In this document: positions 55,441 through 64,000 of the stretch, piece after piece
Layout: each line of letters opens with the position of its first letter
Numbering within the stretch: position 1 is the first letter of the stretch
Source of the DNA: an uncultured Verrucomicrobiae bacterium
GTDB lineage: Bacteria > Verrucomicrobiota > Verrucomicrobiia > Limisphaerales > AAA164-E04
Direction of reading: 5' to 3'
DNA length: 64,000 nucleotides
Assembly (NCBI GenBank): GCA_951813855.1
Contig: OX638380.1
Location: 2,238,876-2,302,875 of the forward strand
The notes under the pieces: model-generated
What the model was told of the DNA's origin: nothing
What the model saw: only the letters and a program-made list of their open reading frames with translations
Database searches by the model: none
Made by a program: the position numbers and the translations under genes

Positions 55441-55722
55441 TCGCGGGATCACCGGATTCGGGCATCGCTCGCCGCGACGACCGTCTTGGCGCTGGTCTTC
55501 GCGGAAAGCCCGGAACTGCTCGAGCACGGAGCCGGTCCCAATCTCCAGAACGACGCGCTCGACACTCCGCAGCATATCGCCGCCCGGAACCCGGAAGACG
55601 ATGAAACGATCCAGGCATTGCTCGAAGGAGGGGCTCTGCCGTCAGTTCAAAATCGACGCTCCGGGTTGCCGGCGAAAAATTGGTTCCGTGGTCCGACGGC
55701 ACAGGAAAGTTGGGAAATCTGA
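55441..55722 (+). pseudogene. ankyrin-repeat gene remnant
   Basis: A frame open from 55441 to the stop at 55722 has no ATG at its start but reads LLEHGAGPNLQNDALDTPQ HIAARNPEDDETIQ ALLEGGALPSVQNRRSGLPA. This is about one and a half ankyrin repeats (LLEHGADPN..TPLHIAA...LLEAGA). The upstream part of such a gene is absent, since lysC ends at 55420. It looks like the decayed tail of an ankyrin gene. Confidence 0.55.
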
Positions 55723-55923
55723 CGTCTGACGGCGCTCCGGGCGAAAACCTCCGTTTTCGGACAGCAGGTCGGCGGTCCACGCCGGCGCCCAGTCTGTTAG
55801 CCGCCAAGGATTACTGGATTGCGCGGTTCAAAATGCCGGCGGAGCAAGGAAACTTACCGCTCAAAGGAGATTGTTTGTCCTCAAAGCCGCTTTCGATCCG
55901 TTTATTAATGCAGTAGGGAAAAC

Positions 55924-56724
55924 ATGAACAATTACCGAAATATCGCCTTGCCGAAACCCAAGCGGCCGCTGACTTGCTTCGAATGGTGCACCACTGGCAA
56001 GCCGCTCAACATACAATTCCGTCTTTATGTCACCGCCCGGAAGATCGTGAAGGAGAACACCGTTGCCGCCAGCCGCTCCGCCAACGATCTCGACGCGGCG
56101 TTCCCCGGTTCCGATTGGCGGAAACGGGCGTGGAGCGGCGACCTCGAAGCGCTCACGCATGAACGTTTCGCCGCCTACTGCGAGGCGCAACAATTGCGGA
56201 GGGAGGGCCAGCCGTTGATTGACCGGATCGCAAAGCATTTTCGCGGCATCGCCCAGTGGAATTGCCCCCCGGCGCAACCTCGGAAAGAACGTATGAACTA
56301 CCCGAAACGCAAGCCTGTGTTCCGATTCGATGATTCGTGGCAGGAATTTGCGGAAATAGATACCAGCGACCAAGCTAGGCACCATGCCTTCCTTGCCCGG
56401 ATCATGCACATCCACCATACGTATCCTGACCGGGATCCGTCATTTGAAGCCTCGAGAGACCGGTTCGACATTATCATCACTTTCGAGGGGTTGACGCTGG
56501 ACGACCTGCGCGAAATCCAGAATTTCATGTTGGAGTTGAGGTATCCGCACCCGTTTTCTCCAGTTACCGACCTGCAGAACGGCCCGTACGAACTGGACCG
56601 CGCCCAACTCGACTTGATGCGCCGCAAGTTTCCGGATCGCGCCACGAACTGGAAACGCCTCCAGACAGCCAAGCCGGCCGAGGTGCGGCGCGCTTTGCGC
56701 AAATTCCACAAGTGCGGTTTCTGA
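55924..56724 (+). CDS. hypothetical protein
   Basis: The 266-residue protein has no domain I recognise. It is soluble and rich in Arg, Asp and aromatic residues, for example MNNYRNIALPKPKRPLTCFE, FPGSDWRKRAWSGDLEALTH, DRFDIIITFEGLTLDDLREI and ELDRAQLDLMRRKFPDRATN. The last third looks like a regular alpha/beta domain. Codon use differs slightly from the flanking genes, and it stands alone between the ankyrin remnant and the metallo-hydrolase, so it may be acquired. Confidence 0.65.
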   Translation: MNNYRNIALPKPKRPLTCFEWCTTGKPLNIQFRLYVTARKIVKENTVAASRSANDLDAAFPGSDWRKRAWSGDLEALTHERFAAYCEAQQLRREGQPLIDRIAKHFRGIAQWNCPPAQPRKERMNYPKRKPVFRFDDSWQEFAEIDTSDQARHHAFLARIMHIHHTYPDRDPSFEASRDRFDIIITFEGLTLDDLREIQNFMLELRYPHPFSPVTDLQNGPYELDRAQLDLMRRKFPDRATNWKRLQTAKPAEVRRALRKFHKCGF

Positions 56725-56901
56725 CGCCATGAAGCAGAATGGCTTGCGGGATTATTCGGGAGTCAAAAAAGCGGCAGGATTGGATGATTGTTGACGGCGG
56801 GAAAACGCCCTAACAGGATTCGTCTGTTTTTTTAGTCCTCCCTGCCGGGGCGATTGATGCCTTGAACTCCTGATATCTTTCGGGTATCTTTCCAACGTCC
56901 G

Positions 56902-57837
56902 ATGTCCGATCAAGAAGCAATCCCGAACATGGTCGGACGCCGGAGACGACGTTTTCCTCGATCCTTCAAGGAACTCACGCCGACGCACGCCTTCAATCCC
57001 GGGACTTTCTTTTACGAATTGGTCTGGAAATCGCTGATCACGCCCCGCACCGGGAAGTTCCGAAAACCGGATTATCCTCAACTACGCGACGAACAGTTGG
57101 CGCTGACCTGGATCGGTCACGCTTCCTTTCTGATCCAGTTTCCGAAACTCAACGCCCTGATCGATCCCAATTTCGCCAATTGGCTCTTCTGGCAAAAACG
57201 GCTCCGCAAAGCCGGCATGCGCATCAAGGATTTGCCGCGCATCGATCTGGTGCTGATCACGCACGCCCATTTCGATCATTTCAACAAAGCCACCCTGCGC
57301 CGGTTGCTTTCTCCCGGGATCGCGGTCGTGCCCTGGAAAGTAGGCGATTTGGCCCATGGCCTCGGCTTCGATCGCATCGTCGAACTGAAATGGGGGGAAA
57401 GTTTCACTCACGGCGACTGTACCGTGACCCTGACGCCGGCCAAACACTGGGGCGCCCGCGTGCTTCACGATCGGCACCGGGGATACGGCGGCTATATTCT
57501 CAAGCATCGGAACCGCCGCATCTACCATGCGGGCGACACCGCTTATTTCGAGGAACTCCGTTCCATCGGCGAACGCTATCGACCTGAAATCGCCTTACTG
57601 CCCATCGGCGCTTGCTACCCCGATTCCTTTCGCAATACCCACATGGGACCGAACGACGCGCTCCAGGGATTTCGCGATCTGCAATCCCGTTGGATGATTC
57701 CCATGCACTTCGGATCTTTCAAACTGGCCTTCGAAGACATCTGCGAACCCCCGCGCTGGCTTCAGCAAATCGCCACCGAAAACGGCCTGATCGAACGCAT
57801 CCGAATCCTCGAGGAAGGTTTTCCTCAGGTCTTTTAA
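56902..57837 (+). CDS. metallo-beta-lactamase-fold hydrolase (UlaG/NAPE-PLD-like)
   Basis: The 311-residue protein has the metal motif LVLITHAHFDHFN (HxHxDH) at about residues 115-127. The further ligands are in TPAKHWGARVLHDRHRGYGG, RIYHAGDTAYFEE (Asp) and IPMHFGSF (His). ALTWIGHASFLIQFPKLNAL at about residues 70-90 is typical of the subgroup that includes N-acyl phosphatidylethanolamine phospholipase D and bacterial UlaG-like enzymes. The substrate cannot be fixed. It is 8 bp ahead of cinA. Confidence 0.88.
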   Translation: MSDQEAIPNMVGRRRRRFPRSFKELTPTHAFNPGTFFYELVWKSLITPRTGKFRKPDYPQLRDEQLALTWIGHASFLIQFPKLNALIDPNFANWLFWQKRLRKAGMRIKDLPRIDLVLITHAHFDHFNKATLRRLLSPGIAVVPWKVGDLAHGLGFDRIVELKWGESFTHGDCTVTLTPAKHWGARVLHDRHRGYGGYILKHRNRRIYHAGDTAYFEELRSIGERYRPEIALLPIGACYPDSFRNTHMGPNDALQGFRDLQSRWMIPMHFGSFKLAFEDICEPPRWLQQIATENGLIERIRILEEGFPQVF

Positions 57838-57845
57838 TCGATCGC

Positions 57846-59105
57846 GTGCGCCTCGAATTAATCACTACCGGCTCCGAACTGCTTCTGGGGCGGGTAACGA
57901 ACACTCACCAACAATGGCTCGGCCGGCAGTTGGCCGACATCGGGTATTCCCTGACTCGACAAACGACCGTGCCCGATACCGGCGACGCCATCGCCGCCGC
58001 CGTCAAGGAGGCGCTGTCGCGTTCGGAAGTCGTCCTGACCACCGGCGGCTTGGGACCGACCGGGGACGATCTGACTCGTGACGCGATCGCCGCGTCGCTG
58101 AACCGTCCTCTCGAAGAAGATCGCCGAGTGCTCGAACACCTGCGGCATTATTTCCAGCGGCGAAATCTCGCGATGCCGGACGCCGTTCGCGTTCAAGCCT
58201 TGGTGCCGCAAGGCGCCCTCGTGCTCATGAATCAATTCGGCACGGCGCCGGGACTGGCGATCGAGCCTCGCTCAGGCCGTTATCTGTTGATGCTGCCCGG
58301 ACCGCCGCGGGAACTTCGCCCCATGTTCTCCGACCAAGGGCTGCCTTGGCTGCAATCGACCGCTCTTCCTCCCCGCAAGGATTTTTCCTGCCTCACGCTG
58401 CGCTTGACCGGCCTCGGCGAATCGGAAGTCGAAAAACGGTTAACTCTTCGGCTGCAACCGTTGACCCGGCGAGGTTTGAACGTCGGCTTCTGCGCCCGGC
58501 CCGGCGCCGTAGACGTTCGGTTCGTGAGCGAAGGCGTACTGGCCGTCGAACTGACGGCGGAAGCCGCCGGCCTCGCCCGCGCCCTGCTCAGCGACTATAT
58601 CTACGGCACCGAAAATCAATCGCTCGAAGAAGTCGTCCTCGACCTGTTGCGAATCGCCGGAAAAACCCTCGCCCTGGCCGAATCCTGCACCGGAGGTTTT
58701 CTGGCGCACAGCCTGACCGATGTCCCCGGCGCCTCCGAAGCCTTGGAATCCGGCCTGGTGACCTACACCAACGCCGCCAAAGTCCGATGGGCCGGCGTGT
58801 CAGAAAACACCCTGAAACAATTCGGCGCCGTCAGCAGGCAGACCGCGCTCGAAATGGCCGCAGGCGTCCGCGAAGCGGCCGGCGCCGACTTCGGAATCGG
58901 CGTGACCGGCATCGCCGGCCCGGCCGGCGGAACGGACGACAAACCGGTCGGCACCGTATTCCTCGCCTTGGCCGACCGCCGTTCGGTCAAAGCCCTCGAA
59001 CGCCATTTTCCGACCGACCGGGAAACCTTTAAACGACTGACGCTCCGCGAAGCTTTCGATTGGCTCCGGAAAGAACTGATCCGTGCGAAGAACCCGGCCG
59101 ATTAA
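57846..59105 (+). CDS. cinA: CinA family nicotinamide-nucleotide amidohydrolase / competence-damage protein
   Basis: The 419-residue protein has the N-terminal COG1058 (MoCF-like) domain, with LELITTGSELLLGRVTNTHQ and VVLTTGGLGPTGDDLTRDAI. The C-terminal CinA_C domain has LALAESCTGGFLAHSLTDVP and GIGVTGIAGPAGGTDDKPVG. It deamidates nicotinamide mononucleotide for NAD salvage and hydrolyses ADP-ribose in homologues. I chose GTG 57846, which begins right at the conserved VRLELITTGSE, over the longer frame running into the hydrolase gene. It converges with the next gene. Confidence 0.94.
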   Translation: MRLELITTGSELLLGRVTNTHQQWLGRQLADIGYSLTRQTTVPDTGDAIAAAVKEALSRSEVVLTTGGLGPTGDDLTRDAIAASLNRPLEEDRRVLEHLRHYFQRRNLAMPDAVRVQALVPQGALVLMNQFGTAPGLAIEPRSGRYLLMLPGPPRELRPMFSDQGLPWLQSTALPPRKDFSCLTLRLTGLGESEVEKRLTLRLQPLTRRGLNVGFCARPGAVDVRFVSEGVLAVELTAEAAGLARALLSDYIYGTENQSLEEVVLDLLRIAGKTLALAESCTGGFLAHSLTDVPGASEALESGLVTYTNAAKVRWAGVSENTLKQFGAVSRQTALEMAAGVREAAGADFGIGVTGIAGPAGGTDDKPVGTVFLALADRRSVKALERHFPTDRETFKRLTLREAFDWLRKELIRAKNPAD

Positions 59106-59109
59106 GGCG

Positions 59110-60738
59110 TCACTTCAGATTCACGTCCCCGCACAGGTACGTTTTCAATCCGAGTTCCGACAACATGGCCGCCTTGATACGGCAGGCCCGGTGGGCCTGT
59201 TTCTCGTCGGGGGCGTAGGCCACCTGGATATGATTGGATTTATGCCGGGCCATCATCTGATCCCGGGTCACGCCTTGGAAAACCGCGTGCATGATGGGCC
59301 ATTCCGGGGTGGTTTCTACCCAACGCCGGCGGGTTTCCTGCTCCGGCAAGGACACGACTTCGGCGACGCCCAAATCGCAGTGAAGCCTTCCCTCCATCAC
59401 GAAAATTCGACTCCAGACTACATGACCGGGACGGGAAACGCCCCGCAGCGTGCCGCCGCCCTTCCGAAAATACATGGGTGGTTGCCGCAGGCTCGACGCT
59501 CCGCGATACCCGTCGATGAAATGAGCCGGCGGCGCGGCGCCGGAAATCAATAGCACCCAAACGTATTCCCGTTTTTCCCCGACCTGATACCAATCGCCCC
59601 ACCTCAAGTCGTGCAGGGTCGTTTCCGGGGAGAACTTCAGCCGCCGCCAAAGTCGATTCGTCACCAGTCCGTCCAGTCCCGAACATTCGTCGACCTCGTT
59701 GAAATGGGGAAGAGCTTCGTCGGGGTACAGGATCTCGCCGGTGCAAGAATCCAAAACCGGCGGCCGGTCGACGTTGTTCAGCATTCCCTCGACCAAATCG
59801 CTGGCCGGCAACAAGTCTTTCAAACCTTGCTGATACTGGATCCCGATCGTGGCGCAACCGAACTCGGAAGCCAACCGCACCGCGGCGACATACATCGAGC
59901 ACTGGGCCAGCACTTGAGTCTCGGTTAACGACTCGGCCTCGTCGTCGCCCAGGTGAAAATCCACTCCCTTGCGCCGAAGCCAAGCGAACACCGCTTCGGC
60001 TTCGTTCGGAGTAACCTGTAGCGAGTAATGATACAGAGTGGACTGGCTGAGCCGCTCTTTGAACACGCCCAACTCATGAAGCAACTCGTCGGGAACGATC
60101 GCGTTGTACATGCCCATGCACCCTTCGTCGAAAACCCCCATGATCGACTTGGCAGCCCGAAACTCTTCCGCCGCGGCCCGGCCTATCCGTCGCTCTTCGC
60201 CCGGCAAGGCCAGCAAATCCAAATCCCGAACATGACTTTGATCGTGCTCGACTTTTCCGTCGTTCAGCCAGCGGTCGAGCCGCTCCTCAAAACGAGGGTC
60301 CCGAAAATCCTCGCTCCAGACCGTGCTGTAGGGAACGCCCAGTTTGGTCAAGGATCCGTTGAGGTTCAGCATCCCCACCAATCCGGGCCAAGTGCCGCTC
60401 CAGTTGGCCACCGTCAAAATCGGCCCTCGATGAGTGTAGAGGCCAGGCAGAATGTGCTGACTGTATTGCCAGACCGCTTCTGCGACGATAAGGGGAACGT
60501 CCGGATCGAGCGAACGAAACACTTCGATGCCCATCTTCTGGGAATCGATAAACCCGTGCCGTTTGCCGGGATCGAATTCGTGGGCCCGGCGCACGCGGCC
60601 GTTCGACCGCTCGACGGCCGTCCGCAACGCCGCTTCCATCTTCTCCTGTTCCGCCCAACAGGATTGGTTGGCCGACAACCTGAGATCCCCGTTGGCTACC
60701 AAGGCGACGGTTATCGGGCGAGTCTGTTTCTCCGTCAT
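59110..60738 (-). CDS. L-fucose isomerase family protein
   Basis: The 542-residue protein has the L-fucose/L-arabinose isomerase N-terminal fold (TVALVANGDLRLSANQSCW) and PLIVAEAVWQYSQHILPGLY with LTVANWSGTWPGLVGMLNLN. The region KSIMGVFDEGCMGMYNAIVP corresponds to the metal/active-site part, followed by a C-terminal beta domain (SRPGHVVWSRIFVMEGRLHC). Such enzymes interconvert aldoses and ketoses such as fucose and fuculose. PVC bacteria often have several for algal sugars. I chose ATG 60738 (MTEKQTRP); the longer frame to 60879 runs through the tRNA-Sec gene. Confidence 0.85.
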   Translation of the reverse strand: MTEKQTRPITVALVANGDLRLSANQSCWAEQEKMEAALRTAVERSNGRVRRAHEFDPGKRHGFIDSQKMGIEVFRSLDPDVPLIVAEAVWQYSQHILPGLYTHRGPILTVANWSGTWPGLVGMLNLNGSLTKLGVPYSTVWSEDFRDPRFEERLDRWLNDGKVEHDQSHVRDLDLLALPGEERRIGRAAAEEFRAAKSIMGVFDEGCMGMYNAIVPDELLHELGVFKERLSQSTLYHYSLQVTPNEAEAVFAWLRRKGVDFHLGDDEAESLTETQVLAQCSMYVAAVRLASEFGCATIGIQYQQGLKDLLPASDLVEGMLNNVDRPPVLDSCTGEILYPDEALPHFNEVDECSGLDGLVTNRLWRRLKFSPETTLHDLRWGDWYQVGEKREYVWVLLISGAAPPAHFIDGYRGASSLRQPPMYFRKGGGTLRGVSRPGHVVWSRIFVMEGRLHCDLGVAEVVSLPEQETRRRWVETTPEWPIMHAVFQGVTRDQMMARHKSNHIQVAYAPDEKQAHRACRIKAAMLSELGLKTYLCGDVNLK

Positions 60739-60801
60739 AATCGAGTTCTCGAATCCAAACTTCCATCCCCGGGAGTCGCCAACGGCCTCGCCGAAGGACC
60801 A

Positions 60802-60898
60802 TGGCGGAGAGGGTAGGAATCGAACCCACCTTGGCCTGCCTAACAAACCAACGACGGTTTTGAAGACCGCGGAGGACACCAGCCACTCTTCACTCTCC
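60802..60898 (-). tRNA. selC: tRNA-Sec (anticodon UCA)
   Basis: The 97-nt sequence ends with an encoded CCA. Its T arm holds GGTTCGATTCC, the anticodon stem-loop is GCGGT CTTCAAA ACCGT with anticodon TCA, and the variable arm is long. The acceptor arm has eight positions (GGAGAGTG against CCCTCTCC) with one mismatch, the extended form of selenocysteine tRNAs. It should read UGA together with SelB. It lies 63 bp upstream of the isomerase-family gene on the same strand. No selA, selB or selD is in the window. Confidence 0.95.
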
Positions 60899-61004
60899 GG
60901 CGTGTGCTCTCGAAGGGCATTTTAGCGGTTTTTCCCGGGCCGGCGAAGGAAAAGATCAGGCTTTGAATTGTCCGGCCCCGGCAAAAGTGGCAACCTAGCC
61001 GCAC

Positions 61005-62033
61005 ATGGATTACTTACAGGAGGCCCGCCGGGTGATCGATATCGAAATCAAAGGGCTCGCGGCCGTAAGTTCTCGACTGGACTCTTCCTTCGATCGAGCG
61101 GTCGAGTTGGTGACGACTACGCTGGAATCCCGAGGCAAACTGGTGGTGATCGGAGTAGGTAAATCCGGCAATATCGGACGCAAAATCGCCGCCACCCTGA
61201 CCAGCACCGGAACGATCAGCGTGCCCTTGGACAGCGTCGACGCCCTGCACGGCGATTTAGGGATCGTCAACTCCGGCGACCTGGTTTTGTTGTTGAGCTA
61301 CTCGGGCGAATCCGAAGAACTGCAACGGCTGTTGCCGGCCCTCAAGCAATTGAAGACCAGAATTCTCGCCTTGACCGGCAATCCCGAATCCTCCGTGGGC
61401 CGAGCTAGCGACCTGACGCTGAACGTCGCCGTACCCTCGGAAGCCTGTCCGTTCAATTTGGCGCCGACCGCCAGCACTACCGCCACCCTAGCCGTGGGCG
61501 ACGCTTTGGCCATGGCCGTGCTGAAGGCCCGCGGTATCGGCGAAGAGGTATTCGCCCGGCTCCATCCTTCCGGGACGATCGGCCAAGCTTTCCTGCGCGT
61601 GAAAGACGTCATGAGAACCGGCGAACGCAATCCGCTCATCCGCCAACAAGCCACCGTCAAGGACGCCATCATCGTGATCAGCCAAACCCATTCCGGGTGC
61701 GTCAGCATCACCGACGATAACGGCCGGCTCGCCGGGGTTTTCACCGACGGCGACTTGCGCCGCCTCCTGGCCCAGGAAAATAATTGCCTCCGGCTCCGGT
61801 TGGAACACGTCATGACCCGGAATCCGACCCGAATCCGGGATTCGGCATTGGCTTTGGAGGCCATGAGGCTCTTCAACGAAAGCGCTATCGACGATCTGAT
61901 CGTCGTCAACGTCAGGGAAGAACCGATCGGGATCATCGACGCTCAGGATTTGCCCAAAATGAAACTGACGACGGACTTCCGGGACCCCGGCGCTTCCGAA
62001 ACCGGAATTGACGAACCGGACGGCGACTCCTAA
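61005..62033 (+). CDS. kdsD: arabinose-5-phosphate isomerase, KpsF/GutQ family
   Basis: It converts D-ribulose 5-phosphate to D-arabinose 5-phosphate for Kdo and lipopolysaccharide synthesis. The 342-residue protein has a SIS domain (VVIGVGKSGNIGRKIAATLT, SVDALHGDLGIVNSGDLVLL, LSYSGESEELQRLLPALKQL, CPFNLAPTASTTATLAVGDA). Two CBS domains follow: MRTGERNPLI to GVFTDGDLRRLL, then LEHVMTRNPTRIRDSALALE to GIIDAQDLPKM. The gene is followed after 11 bp by an IscA-type gene. Confidence 0.93.
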   Translation: MDYLQEARRVIDIEIKGLAAVSSRLDSSFDRAVELVTTTLESRGKLVVIGVGKSGNIGRKIAATLTSTGTISVPLDSVDALHGDLGIVNSGDLVLLLSYSGESEELQRLLPALKQLKTRILALTGNPESSVGRASDLTLNVAVPSEACPFNLAPTASTTATLAVGDALAMAVLKARGIGEEVFARLHPSGTIGQAFLRVKDVMRTGERNPLIRQQATVKDAIIVISQTHSGCVSITDDNGRLAGVFTDGDLRRLLAQENNCLRLRLEHVMTRNPTRIRDSALALEAMRLFNESAIDDLIVVNVREEPIGIIDAQDLPKMKLTTDFRDPGASETGIDEPDGDS

Positions 62034-62044
62034 TATCACCGGCT

Positions 62045-62401
62045 ATGTCTGTAGAGACGCCATCGACCGTCGAGCTGAGCCCTTCCGCCGTAGCGGAGGT
62101 CAAATCGATGCAATCGCACCAACCCGCAGAGGCCGGCAAACCACTGAGGGTCTACATCGAAAAAGGCGGGTGCTCCGGAATGCAATACTGCATGATGTTC
62201 GACGAAGTACGCGACGGCGATACGGTCGTGGAACGCGAAGGGGTCCAATTGGTGGTCGACGGTTTCAGTCTGGATTATCTCCGAGGATCGATCGTCGATT
62301 TTTCGGAGGATTTGAACGGCGGAGGCTTCAAGGTCCGCAATCCGAACGCCGCTCAGACCTGCGGCTGCGGCCGGTCGTTCAATTCGGAAAACCAGACGTA
62401 A
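62045..62401 (+). CDS. A-type iron-sulfur carrier protein (IscA/ErpA/HesB family)
   Basis: The 118-residue protein has the three conserved cysteines of A-type carriers: one in VYIEKGGCSGMQYCMMF and two in the C-terminal CGC motif (AQTCGCGRSF). FSLDYLRGSIVDFSEDLNGG lies between them. These proteins pass Fe-S clusters to target enzymes. It may serve the several Fe-S proteins in this genome, including the radical SAM and ferredoxin genes at 40-42 kb, but there is no direct link. It is co-directional with kdsD. Confidence 0.93.
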   Translation: MSVETPSTVELSPSAVAEVKSMQSHQPAEAGKPLRVYIEKGGCSGMQYCMMFDEVRDGDTVVEREGVQLVVDGFSLDYLRGSIVDFSEDLNGGGFKVRNPNAAQTCGCGRSFNSENQT

Positions 62402-62519
62402 CGCCGGCGATCTTCGGCCGGCCGGGTCGATCCCGGGCAAGCGGCCAAGCAAAGAAAACCCTTTCCCTGCCCTTGAGGTTAAACCGCAGGAAGTTACCGG
62501 GAAACGGACGAAAAGCGCG

Positions 62520-62595
<76 letters not shown>

Positions 62596-62693
62596 GCAAT
62601 CGACGGGGAAACGGATTCAACTGAACCGGAAAATAATTGGCAAGCTCTAAAGCAGGCGAAATCGAATTATTTCGCCGAAACCGAAGCCCGGTT

Positions 62694-63380
62694 TTAACGC
62701 CGCCGATTATATTCCCGGCTCGCGTACTTCGCCGCCAGGGATTCGACGCGCCGGCGCAACGCGGCGTCCGCAGGATCGAATCGCGACCAACGGATCTTCC
62801 ATGATTGCGCCGCCGCCGCCAACATGGCCGCTTCCCATCGGGCCCGGGTAATACCGCCGGGGATTCGAGTCGATCCCTGGATCAGCAAACCTTCTCGGGT
62901 ACGCCGTTGCGCGGCGCCGGCGAGTTTTTCGTCACGATAAACCAGATCATGAACCTCGGCGCCGGCGAAACAACGTCCCGCTTCGCCGGGTTCGGATCGT
63001 CTGGCTAGCCGCGTGGCTAATCCCAGCCGGTCAAACGTCTCCTGCAACCACCGATGCAATCGCCGATAACTATCCGTCGCCCGAAGGCCGAACCACTCGG
63101 AATCCCGGGGGAATAACAGGCTATAGGTCCATTCGTCCTTGTGCAGCACGATCCCGCCTCCGGTCGGCCGGCGGATCAACGGCCGGACCGCCGTCATCCC
63201 GGCCACGTCGGACCATTTCTGAAACCGGCCGAAAGTAGCGCTCGGCTCGGACCAGCGATAAAACCGCAACACCGGGGCGCCCAAGCGACCAGCCGAAACG
63301 AGGCAACCCTCGTCCCAAGCCATATTCCAAGCCCCAGAAAGGGATTCGGTACTCCAGCAATACCACTGAGACTTCGGCAC
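62694..63380 (-). CDS. lipoate-protein ligase A family protein
   Basis: The 228-residue protein has the biotin/lipoate ligase core: GAPVLRFYRWSEPSATFGRF, the RPTGGGIVLH substrate-binding loop and the lysine motif YRDEKLAGAAQRRTREGLL, followed by IQGSTRIP. These enzymes attach lipoate or octanoate to carrier lysines. It has no C-terminal accessory domain, as in LipM/LplJ-like or octanoyltransferase members. The GcvH-like protein at 35,838 is a possible target, but the link is inferred. Confidence 0.85.
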   Translation of the reverse strand: MPKSQWYCWSTESLSGAWNMAWDEGCLVSAGRLGAPVLRFYRWSEPSATFGRFQKWSDVAGMTAVRPLIRRPTGGGIVLHKDEWTYSLLFPRDSEWFGLRATDSYRRLHRWLQETFDRLGLATRLARRSEPGEAGRCFAGAEVHDLVYRDEKLAGAAQRRTREGLLIQGSTRIPGGITRARWEAAMLAAAAQSWKIRWSRFDPADAALRRRVESLAAKYASREYNRRR

Positions 63381-63446
63381 GTCCCCGCCCTTATAACGAA
63401 GCCCTTCCGGCGAGAAAAGCGATCATTTTTATTTTTGCCGGCACTC

Positions 63447-63462
63447 TGGCATGAAAAATGCA
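63447..63462 (+). promoter_or_regulatory. sigma-54 promoter candidate
   Basis: TGGCATGAAAAATGCA has the invariant GG and GC of the -24/-12 promoter at the exact 10-base spacing. It differs from TGGCACGN4TTGCA at two positions. It lies about 175 bases upstream of the prepilin-type gene with no gene between. Sigma-54 promoters commonly drive pilin-type genes. Confidence 0.55.
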
Positions 63463-63637
63463 TCCACTGAATCGTGGTGAACCTCGCCGGGTTCGGAAAA
63501 AGGAACTGTCGTGAAATGACCGGTTCTCAGGAATCCGAAAAACTGAATGAAATGATCGCAATTCTTTTTCCGGTCCGGCGAGGCGATCCGCAGCCTAGCC
63601 AGCTAAAAGAACTGTAACCTTGTACTCACTGACCGTT

Positions 63638-64000
<363 letters not shown>

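Noticed and set aside
57612..57845. Upstream extension of cinA
   Set aside because: It overlaps the metallo-hydrolase gene in another frame. Conserved CinA sequence begins at GTG 57846.
60739..60879. Upstream extension of the isomerase-family gene
   Set aside because: It is read through the tRNA-Sec gene. The conserved protein starts at ATG 60738.

Overview
The window looks like a chromosomal segment of a Gram-negative bacterium of the PVC group, most likely a Verrucomicrobiota member. The evidence is a prepilin-type protein at the right edge with the N-terminus and [12 protein letters not shown] signature common in that phylum, a PEP-CTERM surface protein with a VIT domain, an L-fucose-isomerase-family enzyme, a KdsD-type arabinose-5-phosphate isomerase (Kdo/LPS pathway) and an AlgI/AlgX-type O-acetylation pair. 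Phylum assignment is an inference. Most genes are GC-rich. Two clearly AT-richer islands (about 1-7,900 and 28,850-35,700) are full of transposons and look acquired.

Layout. 1-7,920: a 5'-truncated beta-class DNA methyltransferase, then an ISAzo13-type element with an ISNCY-like element nested inside it, then an IS4-superfamily element. 8,414-24,660: recA, a 1-kb gap without a recognisable gene, an ECF sigma operon with a small membrane protein and an Spy/CpxP-like protein, uracil-DNA glycosylase, an M29-like peptidase, a stand-alone OvoA-type methyltransferase, a carbamoyltransferase, a three-gene leftward group (SGNH hydrolase, AlgX-like SGNH protein, MBOAT), a small exported Cys protein with a strong terminator, and a large MscK-like channel. 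25,075-28,016: a PadR regulator translationally coupled to a HAAS/VIT/PEP-CTERM protein. 28,854-35,039: a membrane TPR-like gene split by an IS630 double insertion that itself carries an IS66 element, then an intact third IS630 copy. Removing the insertion and one TA restores a continuous 458-residue frame.

35,838-45,527 is the most unusual region. Eight genes on one strand encode a GcvH-like lipoyl carrier, a CobW-type G3E GTPase, an HdrA-N-terminus-like cysteine protein, a two-cluster ferredoxin, an unknown protein, a radical SAM enzyme, a DUF116-polyprenyl synthetase fusion and a terpenoid/prenyltransferase-toroid protein. An ISAs1-type transposase with an N-terminal DruA-like (DUF4338) domain interrupts the group. 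I know of no described pathway with this combination. It suggests a redox and isoprenoid-linked system.

45,543-64,000 holds an ECF sigma plus YfbK-like VWA protein with an anti-sigma-like N-terminus, an aminotransferase, a conserved unknown, the hom-thrC-lysC threonine operon, an ankyrin remnant, a metallo-hydrolase, cinA, an L-fucose-isomerase-family gene, tRNA-Sec(UCA), kdsD, an IscA/ErpA-type protein, tRNA-Phe, a lipoate-ligase-family gene, and a prepilin-type gene cut by the window end and preceded by a good sigma-54 promoter candidate.
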